From contig DAOUMF010000143.1 in assembly GCA_034411955.1 (NCBI GenBank), positions 1-22,259 on the forward strand: a stretch of DNA of 22,259 nucleotides, written 5' to 3'. This stretch comes from DAOUMF01 sp034411955. Lineage in GTDB: Bacteria > Chloroflexota > Dehalococcoidia > SM23-28-2 > RBG-16-64-32. The notes below the pieces were generated by a model. The model worked only from the letters and a program-made list of their open reading frames with translations. It was not told where the DNA came from and made no database searches. Positions 8,051 to 14,737 of the stretch are shown here, in pieces. Numbering within the stretch: position 1 is the stretch's first letter; every line of letters starts with the position of its first letter. The translations under genes were made by a program, and so were the position numbers.

Positions 8051-8345
8051 TTGTGTGCCTCACTCGGCCCGGCGCCCATGGATACACGACGGCATGCTCG
8101 CGGCGGTATCGTGCCGTAGCTACATATCAAGACGTACCTGGCGGGAAGATGTTGCAGCAACGCCTCTCCTGCCGCAGCGCCCTCCCGGCAGGAGGTGGGC
8201 ACCGGCAGGGAGACTCGCAGCCTGGGCGTCAGCAGCCGAATTGGCTCTCATCGGCGGTAACATAGCGGTGCCTGCGTCGTCTTACCGTTAGAGCGTGGGG
8301 CCCCCGCCTCCGGCGGGGGTACATACGCTTTGCCCGTAAGCAGTG
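8051..8345. other. Divergent intergenic region with two hairpins
   Basis: About 295 bp between the divergent c-di-GMP enzyme and the MalT-like regulator; no ORF of merit is seen. It contains a perfect 9-bp inverted repeat, CTCCTGCCG (8166-8174) and CGGCAGGAG (8186-8194). It also contains an 8-bp stem, CCCCCGCC (8301-8308) with GGCGGGGG (8312-8319) and a 3-nt loop, 26 nt before the regulator start. No convincing -35/-10 pair is seen on either strand. The second hairpin lies in the regulator leader and could affect its expression. Confidence 0.4.
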
Positions 8346-11300
8346 ATGGCAGAACACACAGATATCGAACGCTGGGAGCGGCCGGCGTCAGTCCACTATC
8401 CGGCCAAGGTGACGCTGCCCGCTCGCCGGCCGGCTATTCTTCATCGCCAGCGGCTCACGGACCTGCTGGCAGAGCACACCTCCCGCCGAGTCACCGTCGT
8501 CAGCGCCCCCGCTGGCTACGGCAAGACCACGCTGCTGCTGGATTTCGTCCAGAGCTGGCAGGCTCCCATCTGCTGGTACTCCCTGGACGAACGTGACCGC
8601 GATCTCCAGACCTTCCTGAGCTACTGGCTGGCCTGCGGCCGGGCTCACTTCCCATCCTTCGGCCAGGGAGTGGAGGAGGCCCTGGCCCGGGACGAGGGGC
8701 TGGGTCCCCAGGAGTGGGTCGACCTCATGGTATCGGCGGTTCAGGAGGTCGACAGGTCGTTCATCTTGGTCTTCGACGACTTCCATCACCTGGACGAAGC
8801 GCCGCCGGAGTTGCGGCGGGCGCTTGAGGGGTGGCTGTACCGTCTCCCCTCCAACTGCCACGTCGTGCTGTCGACCCGGACGCAGCCGGATGTGGGGGTG
8901 TTGCCCCTAATGACGGTTCGCCAGGAGGTAGCGACGGTGACGGCGGCCGACTTCGCCTTCAGTTGTGAGGAGGTGGCCCGGCTCTACCGGGACATTCTGA
9001 ACAAGGAGATCTCTCTGGACGACGCTCAGCACCTGGCCGATGTGACGGAGGGCTGGGCGGCCGCTCTCATCCTCATGGCGGACAAGGTTCAGGTTGCCCG
9101 CACCTCCATATCACTGGAGCAGCTCAAGGGGTCGGACACCCTCTTCCAGTACATCGACCTGGAGCAGTTCAGCGTGCAGCCTCAGGAGGTACAGCGGTTC
9201 CTCACGGACAGCGCGGTGCCGCTGGCCATGGAGCCCCAAGGGCTGAACGAGCTCCTGGACATCGACAACGCCGAGGAGATGATGGACTACCTGGAGCGGC
9301 GCAACCTGTTCATCACGCGGGAAGGCACGGACCCGCAGTCGTACCGCTACCACAAGCTGTTCAGGGCCTTCCTGGTGAGCCGCCTGCGGGCGCAGGAGGC
9401 CCAGCGGTTCACGGATCTCAACCAGAAGGCCGCCGCTATGTTGGAGCGCGAGGCCCGGTGGCAGGAGGCCGTCTATCACCTCCTCCAGGCCAGGGCCTGG
9501 GAGCGCATCGTCAAGGTCACTGAGCGTGTGGGGCGAGAGCTTTTCGAGCAGGGGGAGTGGGACACCCTGGCCGAGTGGCTGGAGGCGATCCCAGGGGAGG
9601 AGTTGGACTCCCAGCCCAAGCTGGTGCTCTGGAAAGCGCGCGTCCTCCACTACCTGAATCAGCAGGATCAAGCTCTCGCCGTCCTCGCCCGTCCGATTCA
9701 GGCGTTCGAGGCGGAGGGTGACTGGACCTCCCTGGCGGCGGCGCTGGTCACCAAGGGGATGTGCCTTCGCATGAAGGGCGCCTACCAGGAAGCGGAGGAG
9801 GTACTGATTAGGGCCCGCTCCCTCCTCCTGGAGCACGATGGGCCGACTTCGGTGCTGACCGAGGCCCGCAAAGAGCTGGGGATCACTCTTGGCATGTGCG
9901 GCGAGTTCGTCAAGGCGCTGGACGAGCTCAAGGGAGTGCTGGACATCTACCAGGCCCAGGGCGATGCCTACAACATCGCCCACGTCAGCGACCAGTTAGG
10001 CAACGCCCTAATCAGCCTGGGCCGTCTCGGCGAGGCGGTGGGCCATCTGGAGCGGGCCCGCGTCCGCTGGCTGAAACTGGGCAACGACGAACTGCTGCCG
10101 CAAACCCTCACCAACCTGGGGATGCTCTATTATCTTCAGGGCGAGTTCGACCGCGCGGAAGAGGTGACCCGCCAGGGGTTGGAGAAGGCCCATCGCCGCG
10201 GCAGCACCTACTGCGAGGCTTACCTGCTGACCTCCCTGGCCGACATCCATCGCGACCGCACTCAGATGGCGGAGGCGCTCGAGCGATACGGCCGCGCCCT
10301 GGATCTCGCCCGCGAGCAGGACGACGCCTACCTCACCATCTACATTATGGATGCCCTGGCCAACGCCCAGCGCATGTCCGGCGACATCGGGGATGCTGAG
10401 GCTACCGTCAGGCAGGCCGCGGCGGATGCTGAGGAGCGGGGCGGCGTCTTCGAGCTGGGCATCTGCAGCACCAGCCGGGGGCTCATTCAACGCGATCGCG
10501 GCGAGCTGAAGGGAGCTGCAGCCTCCCTGGAGCGGGCGGTCACCCTGCTCAAGGAGGGTAACGCCAAGCGAGAGTTGACGAAGGCGTACTTTCATCTGGC
10601 GGAGGTCTACTTCGCCCTCAAGCGCAAGCGGCTGGCTCTGGACTGCCTGGACGCGGCTGCCAAGCTGGTCCAGGAGCTCGGCTACGATCACTTCCTTCGT
10701 CTGGAGGCGAGCCGAGTGCCTCTCCTGGTGCAGTACGCGGCGGCCCACAATCTGGCCGACGGCTACTATGCTCGCATGCTGAAGGTGATCAGAAGCGCCG
10801 CGCCGGCGCAGGCGGGGAAGGGGGGTGAGGAGTCGGAGCAGGAGGGAGCACCCTCCGGCCTGGCCGCTCACGGCTTCGGCAATCTGCGGGTGGAGATGCA
10901 CGGGCGAGAGGTAACCGACTTGGAGTGGCGCAGCGAGAAGAGTAAGGAGATGTTCTTCTTCTTCCTCTGCAATCGCAGGCCGCTGCGGAAGGAAGAGATC
11001 GTCACCGCCCTCTGGCCGGACCTGCCCGATGATAAGACCGGCAGCCTCTTCCACTCCAATCTTTACAGGCTTCGCAAGGCCCTCTACCCGGAGTGCATCG
11101 CTAAGGACAGCGGCAGGTATATCCTGGACCCCCAGGGCACCTTCTGGTTCGACGTGGAGGAGTTCCAGGAGGCCCTCAAGGCGGCGGAGGAGCTGCCCGC
11201 CGGTGGTGATGAGGCGATAGCCCTGATGGAGAAGGCACGGGCCCTATACGCGGGCCAGTTCGCCTCGGAGTTCTACTCGGAGTGGGCGGAGACGCTGCGC

Positions 11301-11588
11301 TGGCAACTGGAGGAGCAGCACATGAGGCTCCTCACCGCCATGGCCGGTGCCTGCACCGAGCGGGGCGAGTACAAGCGCAGCGCCGACCTGTGCCAGCAGA
11401 TCCTGTCGGAGGACGAATACAATGAGGCCGCCTGGTACCGCCTTATGAGCAACTACGTCCTCGCCGACCAGATGGAGGCGGCCGCTTTCTGCTACCACAA
11501 GTACGTAGATGTCGTGTCCGAAGGTCTGGGAGGGGAGGACATCCCAGAGTTCGAGGAGATCTGCCGCCAGATCAGGGGCCCGCGCTAG
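8346..11588 (+). CDS. MalT-like STAND ATPase/TPR regulator with C-terminal SARP (wHTH + BTAD) module
   Basis: A 1080-residue signal-transduction regulator. The N-terminal NTPase has Walker A APAGYGKT (about 54-61) and Walker B FILVFDDFHH (about 139-148), as in MalT/LAL proteins. The arm domain (about 205-390) includes YRYHKLFRAFLVSRLR, typical of the MalT/LuxR-associated helical domain. Residues about 400-800 form repeated helix pairs consistent with TPRs. Instead of a LuxR HTH, the C-terminus has a winged helix (about 846-931: LRVEMHGREVTDLEW, KEEIVTALWPD, SNLYRLRKAL) and a BTAD domain (about 934-1077), as in SARP activators. In MalT-type proteins inducer and ATP binding drive oligomerisation and transcription activation. 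ATG 8346 was chosen over the adjacent GTG 8343; the SD is weak. A strong terminator and a cluster of tiny secreted-type ORFs follow. Confidence 0.92.
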   Translation: MAEHTDIERWERPASVHYPAKVTLPARRPAILHRQRLTDLLAEHTSRRVTVVSAPAGYGKTTLLLDFVQSWQAPICWYSLDERDRDLQTFLSYWLACGRAHFPSFGQGVEEALARDEGLGPQEWVDLMVSAVQEVDRSFILVFDDFHHLDEAPPELRRALEGWLYRLPSNCHVVLSTRTQPDVGVLPLMTVRQEVATVTAADFAFSCEEVARLYRDILNKEISLDDAQHLADVTEGWAAALILMADKVQVARTSISLEQLKGSDTLFQYIDLEQFSVQPQEVQRFLTDSAVPLAMEPQGLNELLDIDNAEEMMDYLERRNLFITREGTDPQSYRYHKLFRAFLVSRLRAQEAQRFTDLNQKAAAMLEREARWQEAVYHLLQARAWERIVKVTERVGRELFEQGEWDTLAEWLEAIPGEELDSQPKLVLWKARVLHYLNQQDQALAVLARPIQAFEAEGDWTSLAAALVTKGMCLRMKGAYQEAEEVLIRARSLLLEHDGPTSVLTEARKELGITLGMCGEFVKALDELKGVLDIYQAQGDAYNIAHVSDQLGNALISLGRLGEAVGHLERARVRWLKLGNDELLPQTLTNLGMLYYLQGEFDRAEEVTRQGLEKAHRRGSTYCEAYLLTSLADIHRDRTQMAEALERYGRALDLAREQDDAYLTIYIMDALANAQRMSGDIGDAEATVRQAAADAEERGGVFELGICSTSRGLIQRDRGELKGAAASLERAVTLLKEGNAKRELTKAYFHLAEVYFALKRKRLALDCLDAAAKLVQELGYDHFLRLEASRVPLLVQYAAAHNLADGYYARMLKVIRSAAPAQAGKGGEESEQEGAPSGLAAHGFGNLRVEMHGREVTDLEWRSEKSKEMFFFFLCNRRPLRKEEIVTALWPDLPDDKTGSLFHSNLYRLRKALYPECIAKDSGRYILDPQGTFWFDVEEFQEALKAAEELPAGGDEAIALMEKARALYAGQFASEFYSEWAETLRWQLEEQHMRLLTAMAGACTERGEYKRSADLCQQILSEDEYNEAAWYRLMSNYVLADQMEAAAFCYHKYVDVVSEGLGGEDIPEFEEICRQIRGPR

Positions 11589-11612
11589 CCAAAGCACAGC
11601 ATCAGATACCGC

Positions 11613-11647
11613 GAGGGGCGGCCGACAAGGCCGCCCCTCCTGTGTTT
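11613..11647 (+). terminator. Rho-independent terminator after the MalT/SARP regulator
   Basis: Perfect 11-bp GC-rich stem: 11613-11623 pairs with 11629-11639, loop GACAA. It is followed by a short T-rich run (ctgtgttt). It lies 25 nt after the regulator stop. Confidence 0.75.
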
Positions 11648-11686
11648 GGGCGGCGTGTTTGTGGCGAGATTCTGGCGAGAGGGGGT

Positions 11687-11732
11687 CTGGCAAACTGGTG
11701 CTGGAGGTTAAACATGAGGCTCAGTTTGCTGG
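11687..11732 (+). promoter_or_regulatory. Stem-loop enclosing SD and start codon of micro-ORF copy 1
   Basis: GCAAACTG (11690-11697) pairs with CAGTTTGC (11722-11729), extended by two G-U pairs and one C-G pair to about 11 bp. The 24-nt loop carries the SD and ATG. The same structure occurs in copy 2 at 11849-11894. It could modulate translation initiation. Confidence 0.35.
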
Positions 11733-11788
11733 TTGTGATGGTGGCGCTGACCCTGGCCACGGTGGCCGGGCAGAGCGTATTCATCTAG
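11714..11788 (+). CDS. 24-aa signal-peptide-like micro-ORF, copy 1
   Basis: The ATG is preceded by GGAGG with a 7-nt AT-rich spacer. The product starts MRLSLLVVMVALTLATVAGQ and ends SVFI: a basic n-region (Arg2), a hydrophobic core of about 15 residues and a VAG/Q-type cleavage site, leaving almost no mature protein. This is a signal peptide followed at once by a stop. The duplicate copy encodes an identical peptide, and a related sequence begins the 96-aa secreted protein downstream. Possible roles are a membrane micro-peptide, a pheromone precursor releasing a short C-terminal peptide, or a degenerate remnant. No family is recognised. Confidence 0.5.
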   Translation: MRLSLLVVMVALTLATVAGQSVFI

Positions 11789-11820
11789 GCCCTTTTGCCG
11801 ATCGACTCGCCCTGGGGAGA

Positions 11821-11952
11821 TTGTGGCGAGATTTTGGCGAGAGGGGGTCTGGCAAACTGGTGCTGGAGGTTAAACATGAGACTCAGTTTGCTGGTTGTGA
11901 TGGTGGCGCTGACCCTGGCCACGGTGGCCGGCCAGAGCGTATTCATCTAGGC
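11821..11952 (+). repeat. 132-bp direct repeat, copy 2
   Basis: Second copy of the unit at 11659-11790, with three substitutions and no indels. The high identity and head-to-tail order indicate a recent tandem duplication rather than a mobile element: no terminal inverted repeats and no transposase are present. Confidence 0.95.
11876..11950 (+). CDS. 24-aa signal-peptide-like micro-ORF, copy 2
   Basis: Encodes the same 24 residues as copy 1, with two synonymous third-codon-position differences. It has the same SD (GGAGG) and spacer. The stop at 11948-11950 lies 14 nt before the ATG of the 96-aa secreted protein, so the two could be translated in sequence. Coding status is inferred from the SD, the preserved peptide and similarity to the next gene's N-terminus. 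With only two substitutions the selection argument is weak. Confidence 0.5.
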   Translation: MRLSLLVVMVALTLATVAGQSVFI

Positions 11953-11964
11953 TTTGACTGAAAG

Positions 11965-12255
11965 ATGAGACTTGGTCTAATCGTACTGTCTGTAGCGTTT
12001 CTGCTGGCGGTGGTAGCTGGGCAGAACTCCCTGCTCCATTCCACCGAAGCAGAGGGCAACTCTTCGGCCATCACTGCCTGTGCTGTCCAGGGGGGAAGCT
12101 GCGCCCAGCCTCCCCTGGACAGCTCCCCAGGCTCCCTGGTGCTGGAGCACGTGGTGCTCAGCGGGGGGTGCTACAGCTCAGACCTGCACGTGGTCCGCTA
12201 TGTGCCGGCGGACAGCGGAAATGGGGAGCCGGTGGTGGCCCAGTGGTGCTCCTGA
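11965..12255 (+). CDS. Small secreted Cys-containing protein (96 aa)
   Basis: Unknown protein with an N-terminal signal sequence (MRLGLIVLSVAFLLAVVAGQ, residues 1-20). That segment is 13/20 identical to the signal-like micro-peptides encoded just upstream. The mature part of about 76 residues is Ser/Gly-rich and has four cysteines (ACAVQGGSCAQ, GGCYSS, QWCS), enough for two disulfides in an extracytoplasmic protein. The ATG follows the preceding micro-ORF stop by 14 nt; the SD is weak (GACTGAAAG), suggesting coupling. A strong terminator follows 25 nt after the stop. No homologous family is recognised. Confidence 0.55.
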   Translation: MRLGLIVLSVAFLLAVVAGQNSLLHSTEAEGNSSAITACAVQGGSCAQPPLDSSPGSLVLEHVVLSGGCYSSDLHVVRYVPADSGNGEPVVAQWCS

Positions 12256-12279
12256 GCTAGAGAGAACCCAACTGGCTTG

Positions 12280-12323
12280 GCCGCCGGACGGGCCTGGTGA
12301 GAGGCCCACGGCGGCTTCTTCTT
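12280..12323 (+). terminator. Rho-independent terminator after the micro-ORF cluster
   Basis: Two-tier hairpin: GCCGCC (12280-12285) with GGCGGC (12310-12315), enclosing GGGCCT (12290-12295) with AGGCCC (12302-12307). It is followed by TTCTTCTT (12316-12323). Confidence 0.8.
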
Positions 12324-12386
12324 GACGATAACCGCCTCAACCTCTCTTTTCGGCTTCAATTCTTCGAGATTTCTATGGTGACCCCC

Positions 12387-12415
12387 TTGACATCCCGATG
12401 ATATTAGGGTATCAA
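12387..12415 (+). promoter_or_regulatory. Sigma70-like promoter for the 29-aa ORF and DUF5317 gene
   Basis: Perfect -35 TTGACA (12387-12392), 17-bp spacer, and -10 TATCAA (12410-12415, 4/6). Predicted start is near 12422, 38 nt before ATG 12460. Confidence 0.6.
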
Positions 12416-12426
12416 TTGAGTACCCT
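12406..12426. promoter_or_regulatory. Palindromic operator candidate over the -10 box
   Basis: AGGGTA (12406-12411) and TACCCT (12421-12426) form a perfect inverted repeat around a 9-nt centre containing CAATTG. It overlaps the -10 hexamer and the predicted start, the position of a repressor site. Confidence 0.45.
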
Positions 12427-12459
12427 TAGCAGGGAATCTGTCAGGAGAAAGGGGGTACC

Positions 12460-12549
12460 ATGAAGGCGCGACTGCTGTACCTGGCGTACTCGCTCGTGGT
12501 CATCGGTGCTCTAGTAGCATCGTCCGTCGCCCCGTTGAAGTGGGGCTAG
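12460..12549 (+). CDS. 29-aa signal-peptide-like micro-ORF
   Basis: ATG 12460 has purine-rich SD sequence upstream (AGGAG 12443-12447 and AAAGGGGG 12448-12455) and lies behind a good promoter. The product begins MKARLLYLAYSLVVIGALVA and ends SSVAPLKWG: basic n-region, hydrophobic core of about 18 residues, an SVA/P signal-peptidase-like site, and only about five residues after it. It resembles the micro-ORFs upstream in design but not in sequence. It may be a single-span membrane peptide or a signalling-peptide precursor. It sits 77 nt before the DUF5317 gene and may share its transcript. Confidence 0.5.
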   Translation: MKARLLYLAYSLVVIGALVASSVAPLKWG

Positions 12550-12626
12550 GCTATCCGAGGAGTTCGCCCCCTCAGACTGAATAACGTCCCGCTCCCTAAC
12601 CCGTCAGTCTTCCCCTCTACTACGTA

Positions 12627-13169
12627 TTGACGAAGCGATTGTGGCCCGCCTTGCCGAAGTTTGAGATTCGCTTCGGCTGGTTGGCTTTGGTTGCGATTGC
12701 AGCCCAGCTCATCGTTGTCTACTTCGGCTTCGGGGGAGCTGCGGATCTCCGCAGGTTCGTTTTCTCGGCGTCCTACGTCCTCGTGCTGGCGTTCATCATC
12801 CTGAACCGACGGCGCGTGGGGTTCTTGGTCATTGGTGCCGGTCTGCTTCTGAATTTTCTGGCCATCGTGACCAACGGTGGGCTTATGCCCGTCTCGCCTG
12901 CCAACATGGAGAAGGCCGGCCTTGGTGATGAACTTGCCGAGCTGGAGCTGGGCGAAGCGGTGCCGCTGAGCAAGGACGTTCTCTTGGACGAGGGCGACAC
13001 TCATCTACAGTGGCTCACCGATCGCTTCGCCTGGGACTCCCCGGGCCCCTTCTCGGTGTTCAGCATCGGTGACGCTATCGTCGGGGTAGGGCTTGTCGTC
13101 GTTCTCGTCGAGCTTCTGCTCTCCTTCGTCGCGCGGGGCACCTCGCGAGATCGTCCCTCTCTGACCTAG
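12627..13169 (+). CDS. DUF5317 integral membrane protein
   Basis: A 180-residue protein with about four membrane helices (about 18-37, 46-62, 66-84, 146-169) and the conserved DUF5317 core between helices 3 and 4: NGGLMPVSPANMEKAGL, then VPLSKDVLLDEGDTHLQWLTDRF. Function is unknown; family members occur in Actinobacteria, Firmicutes and Chloroflexi. The frame opens after TAA 12597-12599 and has no ATG before the conserved part, so TTG 12627 is the best available start, without a clear SD. It may be co-transcribed with the 29-aa ORF. It converges on fumC across a shared hairpin. Confidence 0.75.
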   Translation: MTKRLWPALPKFEIRFGWLALVAIAAQLIVVYFGFGGAADLRRFVFSASYVLVLAFIILNRRRVGFLVIGAGLLLNFLAIVTNGGLMPVSPANMEKAGLGDELAELELGEAVPLSKDVLLDEGDTHLQWLTDRFAWDSPGPFSVFSIGDAIVGVGLVVVLVELLLSFVARGTSRDRPSLT

Positions 13170-13171
13170 GT

Positions 13172-13212
13172 CCGCTCGGGGCGCGGGCCTCTTCGCGAGC
13201 CTGCCCGAGCGG
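13172..13212. terminator. Bidirectional hairpin between DUF5317 and fumC
   Basis: CCGCTCGGG (13172-13180) pairs perfectly with CCCGAGCGG (13204-13212). An inner CGCG/CGCG stem (13182-13185 with 13194-13197) lies in the loop. There is no T-run on either side, so it may be an inefficient terminator or a transcript-end stabiliser for the convergent genes. Confidence 0.45.
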
Positions 13213-13213
13213 G

Positions 13214-14632
13214 CTAGCCCCCGGCCGGGCCGCCGCCGAAGCCGGGCCCGGTCATCGACGCTGGGTCGAGGATGCCGTCCAGCTCCTCCTGCGAGAGGTC
13301 GGTCCTCTCGCGCGCCACCTCGCGGACGGTGCGGCCGCTGGCCGCCGCCTCCTTGGCGATGGCAGCGGCAGCGTCGTAGCCGATGACGGGGGCCAGGGCG
13401 GTGGCGATGGCCGGGCTCTCCTCCACGATCTGGGGGCCGCGCTCGGTGGCCCGCAGGCCACGAACGCAGCGGTCGCCGAAGTTATCGGTGGCGGCGGCGA
13501 GGAGCGCGATCGCCTGGAGGAGACTGTGGGCGGCCAGGGGCATCCTCGTGTTCAGCTCGAAGTATCCGCCCTGGGCGGCGAGACAGACGGCGGAGTCGTT
13601 GGCGATCACCTGGGCGCAGGCATGGATCAGGGACTCGGGGATGACCGGGTTTACCTTGCCGGGCATGATGGAGCTGCCCGGCTGCACCTTTGGCAGCTCC
13701 AGCTCGCCCAGGCCAGCGTGGGGGCCGGTGCCCAGCCAGCTGATGTCGCTGGCGATCTTCATCAGGCCGACGGCGACGGTGCGCAGGCTGCCGCTGGCCT
13801 CCAGCACGGCGTCCAGGGTGCTCTGAGCCTGGAAGTGGTTGTCCGTCTCGCGCACCGGCACGCCCAGCTCCTCTGAGAGGACGGCGCAGACGCGGGAAGC
13901 GAACTCTGGGTGGGTGTTGAGGCCGGTGCCGACGGCGGTGCCGCCGAGGGCTACCTCGGAGAGCTCCTCCTGGGCGCGGCGCAGGCGGCGCACGGCCCGC
14001 TCCATCTGCCCGGCGTAGCCCAGGAACTCCTGGCCCAGCCGGATAGGCGTGGCGTCCTGGAGGTGGGTGCGGCCGGTCTTGACGATGCCCAAGAACTCCT
14101 CCGATTTGGTGGCCAGGGCCTGGCGCAGGCGCTCCAGGGCGGGGATGAGCCGCTGCTCGATATCCGTCAGTGCAGCGAGGTGGATCGTGGTGGGGATGAC
14201 GTCATTGGAGGACTGGCCCAGGTTGACGTGGTCATTGGGATGGACGAGCCCGGCCCCGCGTTCTCCGCCCAGGAGCTCCGTCGCACGGTTGGCGATGACC
14301 TCGTTGGCGTTCATGTTGGTGGAGGTGCCGGAGCCGGTCTGGAAGACGTCCACCACGAACTGATCGTCGAGCCTGCCATCGGCGACCTCACGGGCGGCCT
14401 GCTGGATCGCGTCGGCGATATCGGGGTCGAGCAGGCCCAGGTCGGCGTTTACGCGGGCGGCGGCATGCTTGATCAGCCCCAGGACGCGGATGAAGGGGCG
14501 GCCAAAGCGGAGGCCGCTGAGTGGGAAGTTGAGGACAGCGCGCTGGGTAGACGCGCCGTAGTACGCGTCCGCGGGGACTTCCATGGGGCCCATGGAGTCG
14601 CGCTCCGTACGGCTCTCTCCGTTCCCTGTCAT
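13214..14632 (-). CDS. fumC: Class II fumarate hydratase
   Basis: Cytosolic, iron-independent fumarase that interconverts fumarate and L-malate in the TCA cycle. The 472-residue length is normal for FumC. Visible motifs: TGSGTSTNMNANEV (99-112), HPNDHVNLGQSSND (about 131-144), TGRTHLQDATP (186-196, with His190) and the fumarase/aspartase signature GSSIMPGKVNP (319-329). ATG 14632 was chosen because AAGGGA lies 8 nt upstream and the family normally begins near here. The frame extends 26 codons further, but that part is unlike the family. The next gene upstream on the same strand is a thiolase-like protein, 105 nt away. Confidence 0.95.
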   Translation of the reverse strand: MTGNGESRTERDSMGPMEVPADAYYGASTQRAVLNFPLSGLRFGRPFIRVLGLIKHAAARVNADLGLLDPDIADAIQQAAREVADGRLDDQFVVDVFQTGSGTSTNMNANEVIANRATELLGGERGAGLVHPNDHVNLGQSSNDVIPTTIHLAALTDIEQRLIPALERLRQALATKSEEFLGIVKTGRTHLQDATPIRLGQEFLGYAGQMERAVRRLRRAQEELSEVALGGTAVGTGLNTHPEFASRVCAVLSEELGVPVRETDNHFQAQSTLDAVLEASGSLRTVAVGLMKIASDISWLGTGPHAGLGELELPKVQPGSSIMPGKVNPVIPESLIHACAQVIANDSAVCLAAQGGYFELNTRMPLAAHSLLQAIALLAAATDNFGDRCVRGLRATERGPQIVEESPAIATALAPVIGYDAAAAIAKEAAASGRTVREVARERTDLSQEELDGILDPASMTGPGFGGGPAGG

Positions 14633-14640
14633 GGGTGACA

Positions 14641-14646
14641 TCCCTT
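14641..14646 (-). promoter_or_regulatory. Ribosome binding site of fumC
   Basis: AAGGGA on the minus strand, 8 nt before ATG 14632. It supports this start over the longer open frame. Confidence 0.5.
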
Positions 14647-14737
14647 CATGAATCTGACGCTGGCTATGATACAGCCGCAGCAAAGGAAGGGAAACGCGAC
14701 AGGCCATCAACGGAGCCGGGGTGTGCGCCTTGCCGGG

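Larger units (their letters stand above)
11659..11790 (+). repeat. 132-bp direct repeat, copy 1
   Basis: This unit is repeated at 11821-11952 with 129/132 identity and a 162-bp period (30-bp unique spacer). It contains an untranslated part, an SD (TGGAGG) and a complete 24-codon ORF. The three differences are one C/T in the leader and two third-position changes in the ORF (AGG/AGA, GGG/GGC), both synonymous. Confidence 0.95.

Noticed and set aside
10008..11054. 348-codon minus-strand frame inside the MalT/SARP gene
   Set aside because: Antisense shadow; the plus-strand protein is continuous with the expected domains.
11659..11952. The 132-bp pair as a MITE, insertion element or CRISPR fragment
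   Set aside because: Head-to-tail copies contain an ORF with its own SD, lack terminal inverted repeats and target-site duplications, and there are only two units with a 30-bp spacer.
13910..14638. Long plus-strand open frame opposite fumC
   Set aside because: Antisense shadow of a clear fumC gene with valid motifs; its composition reflects high-GC codon bias only.
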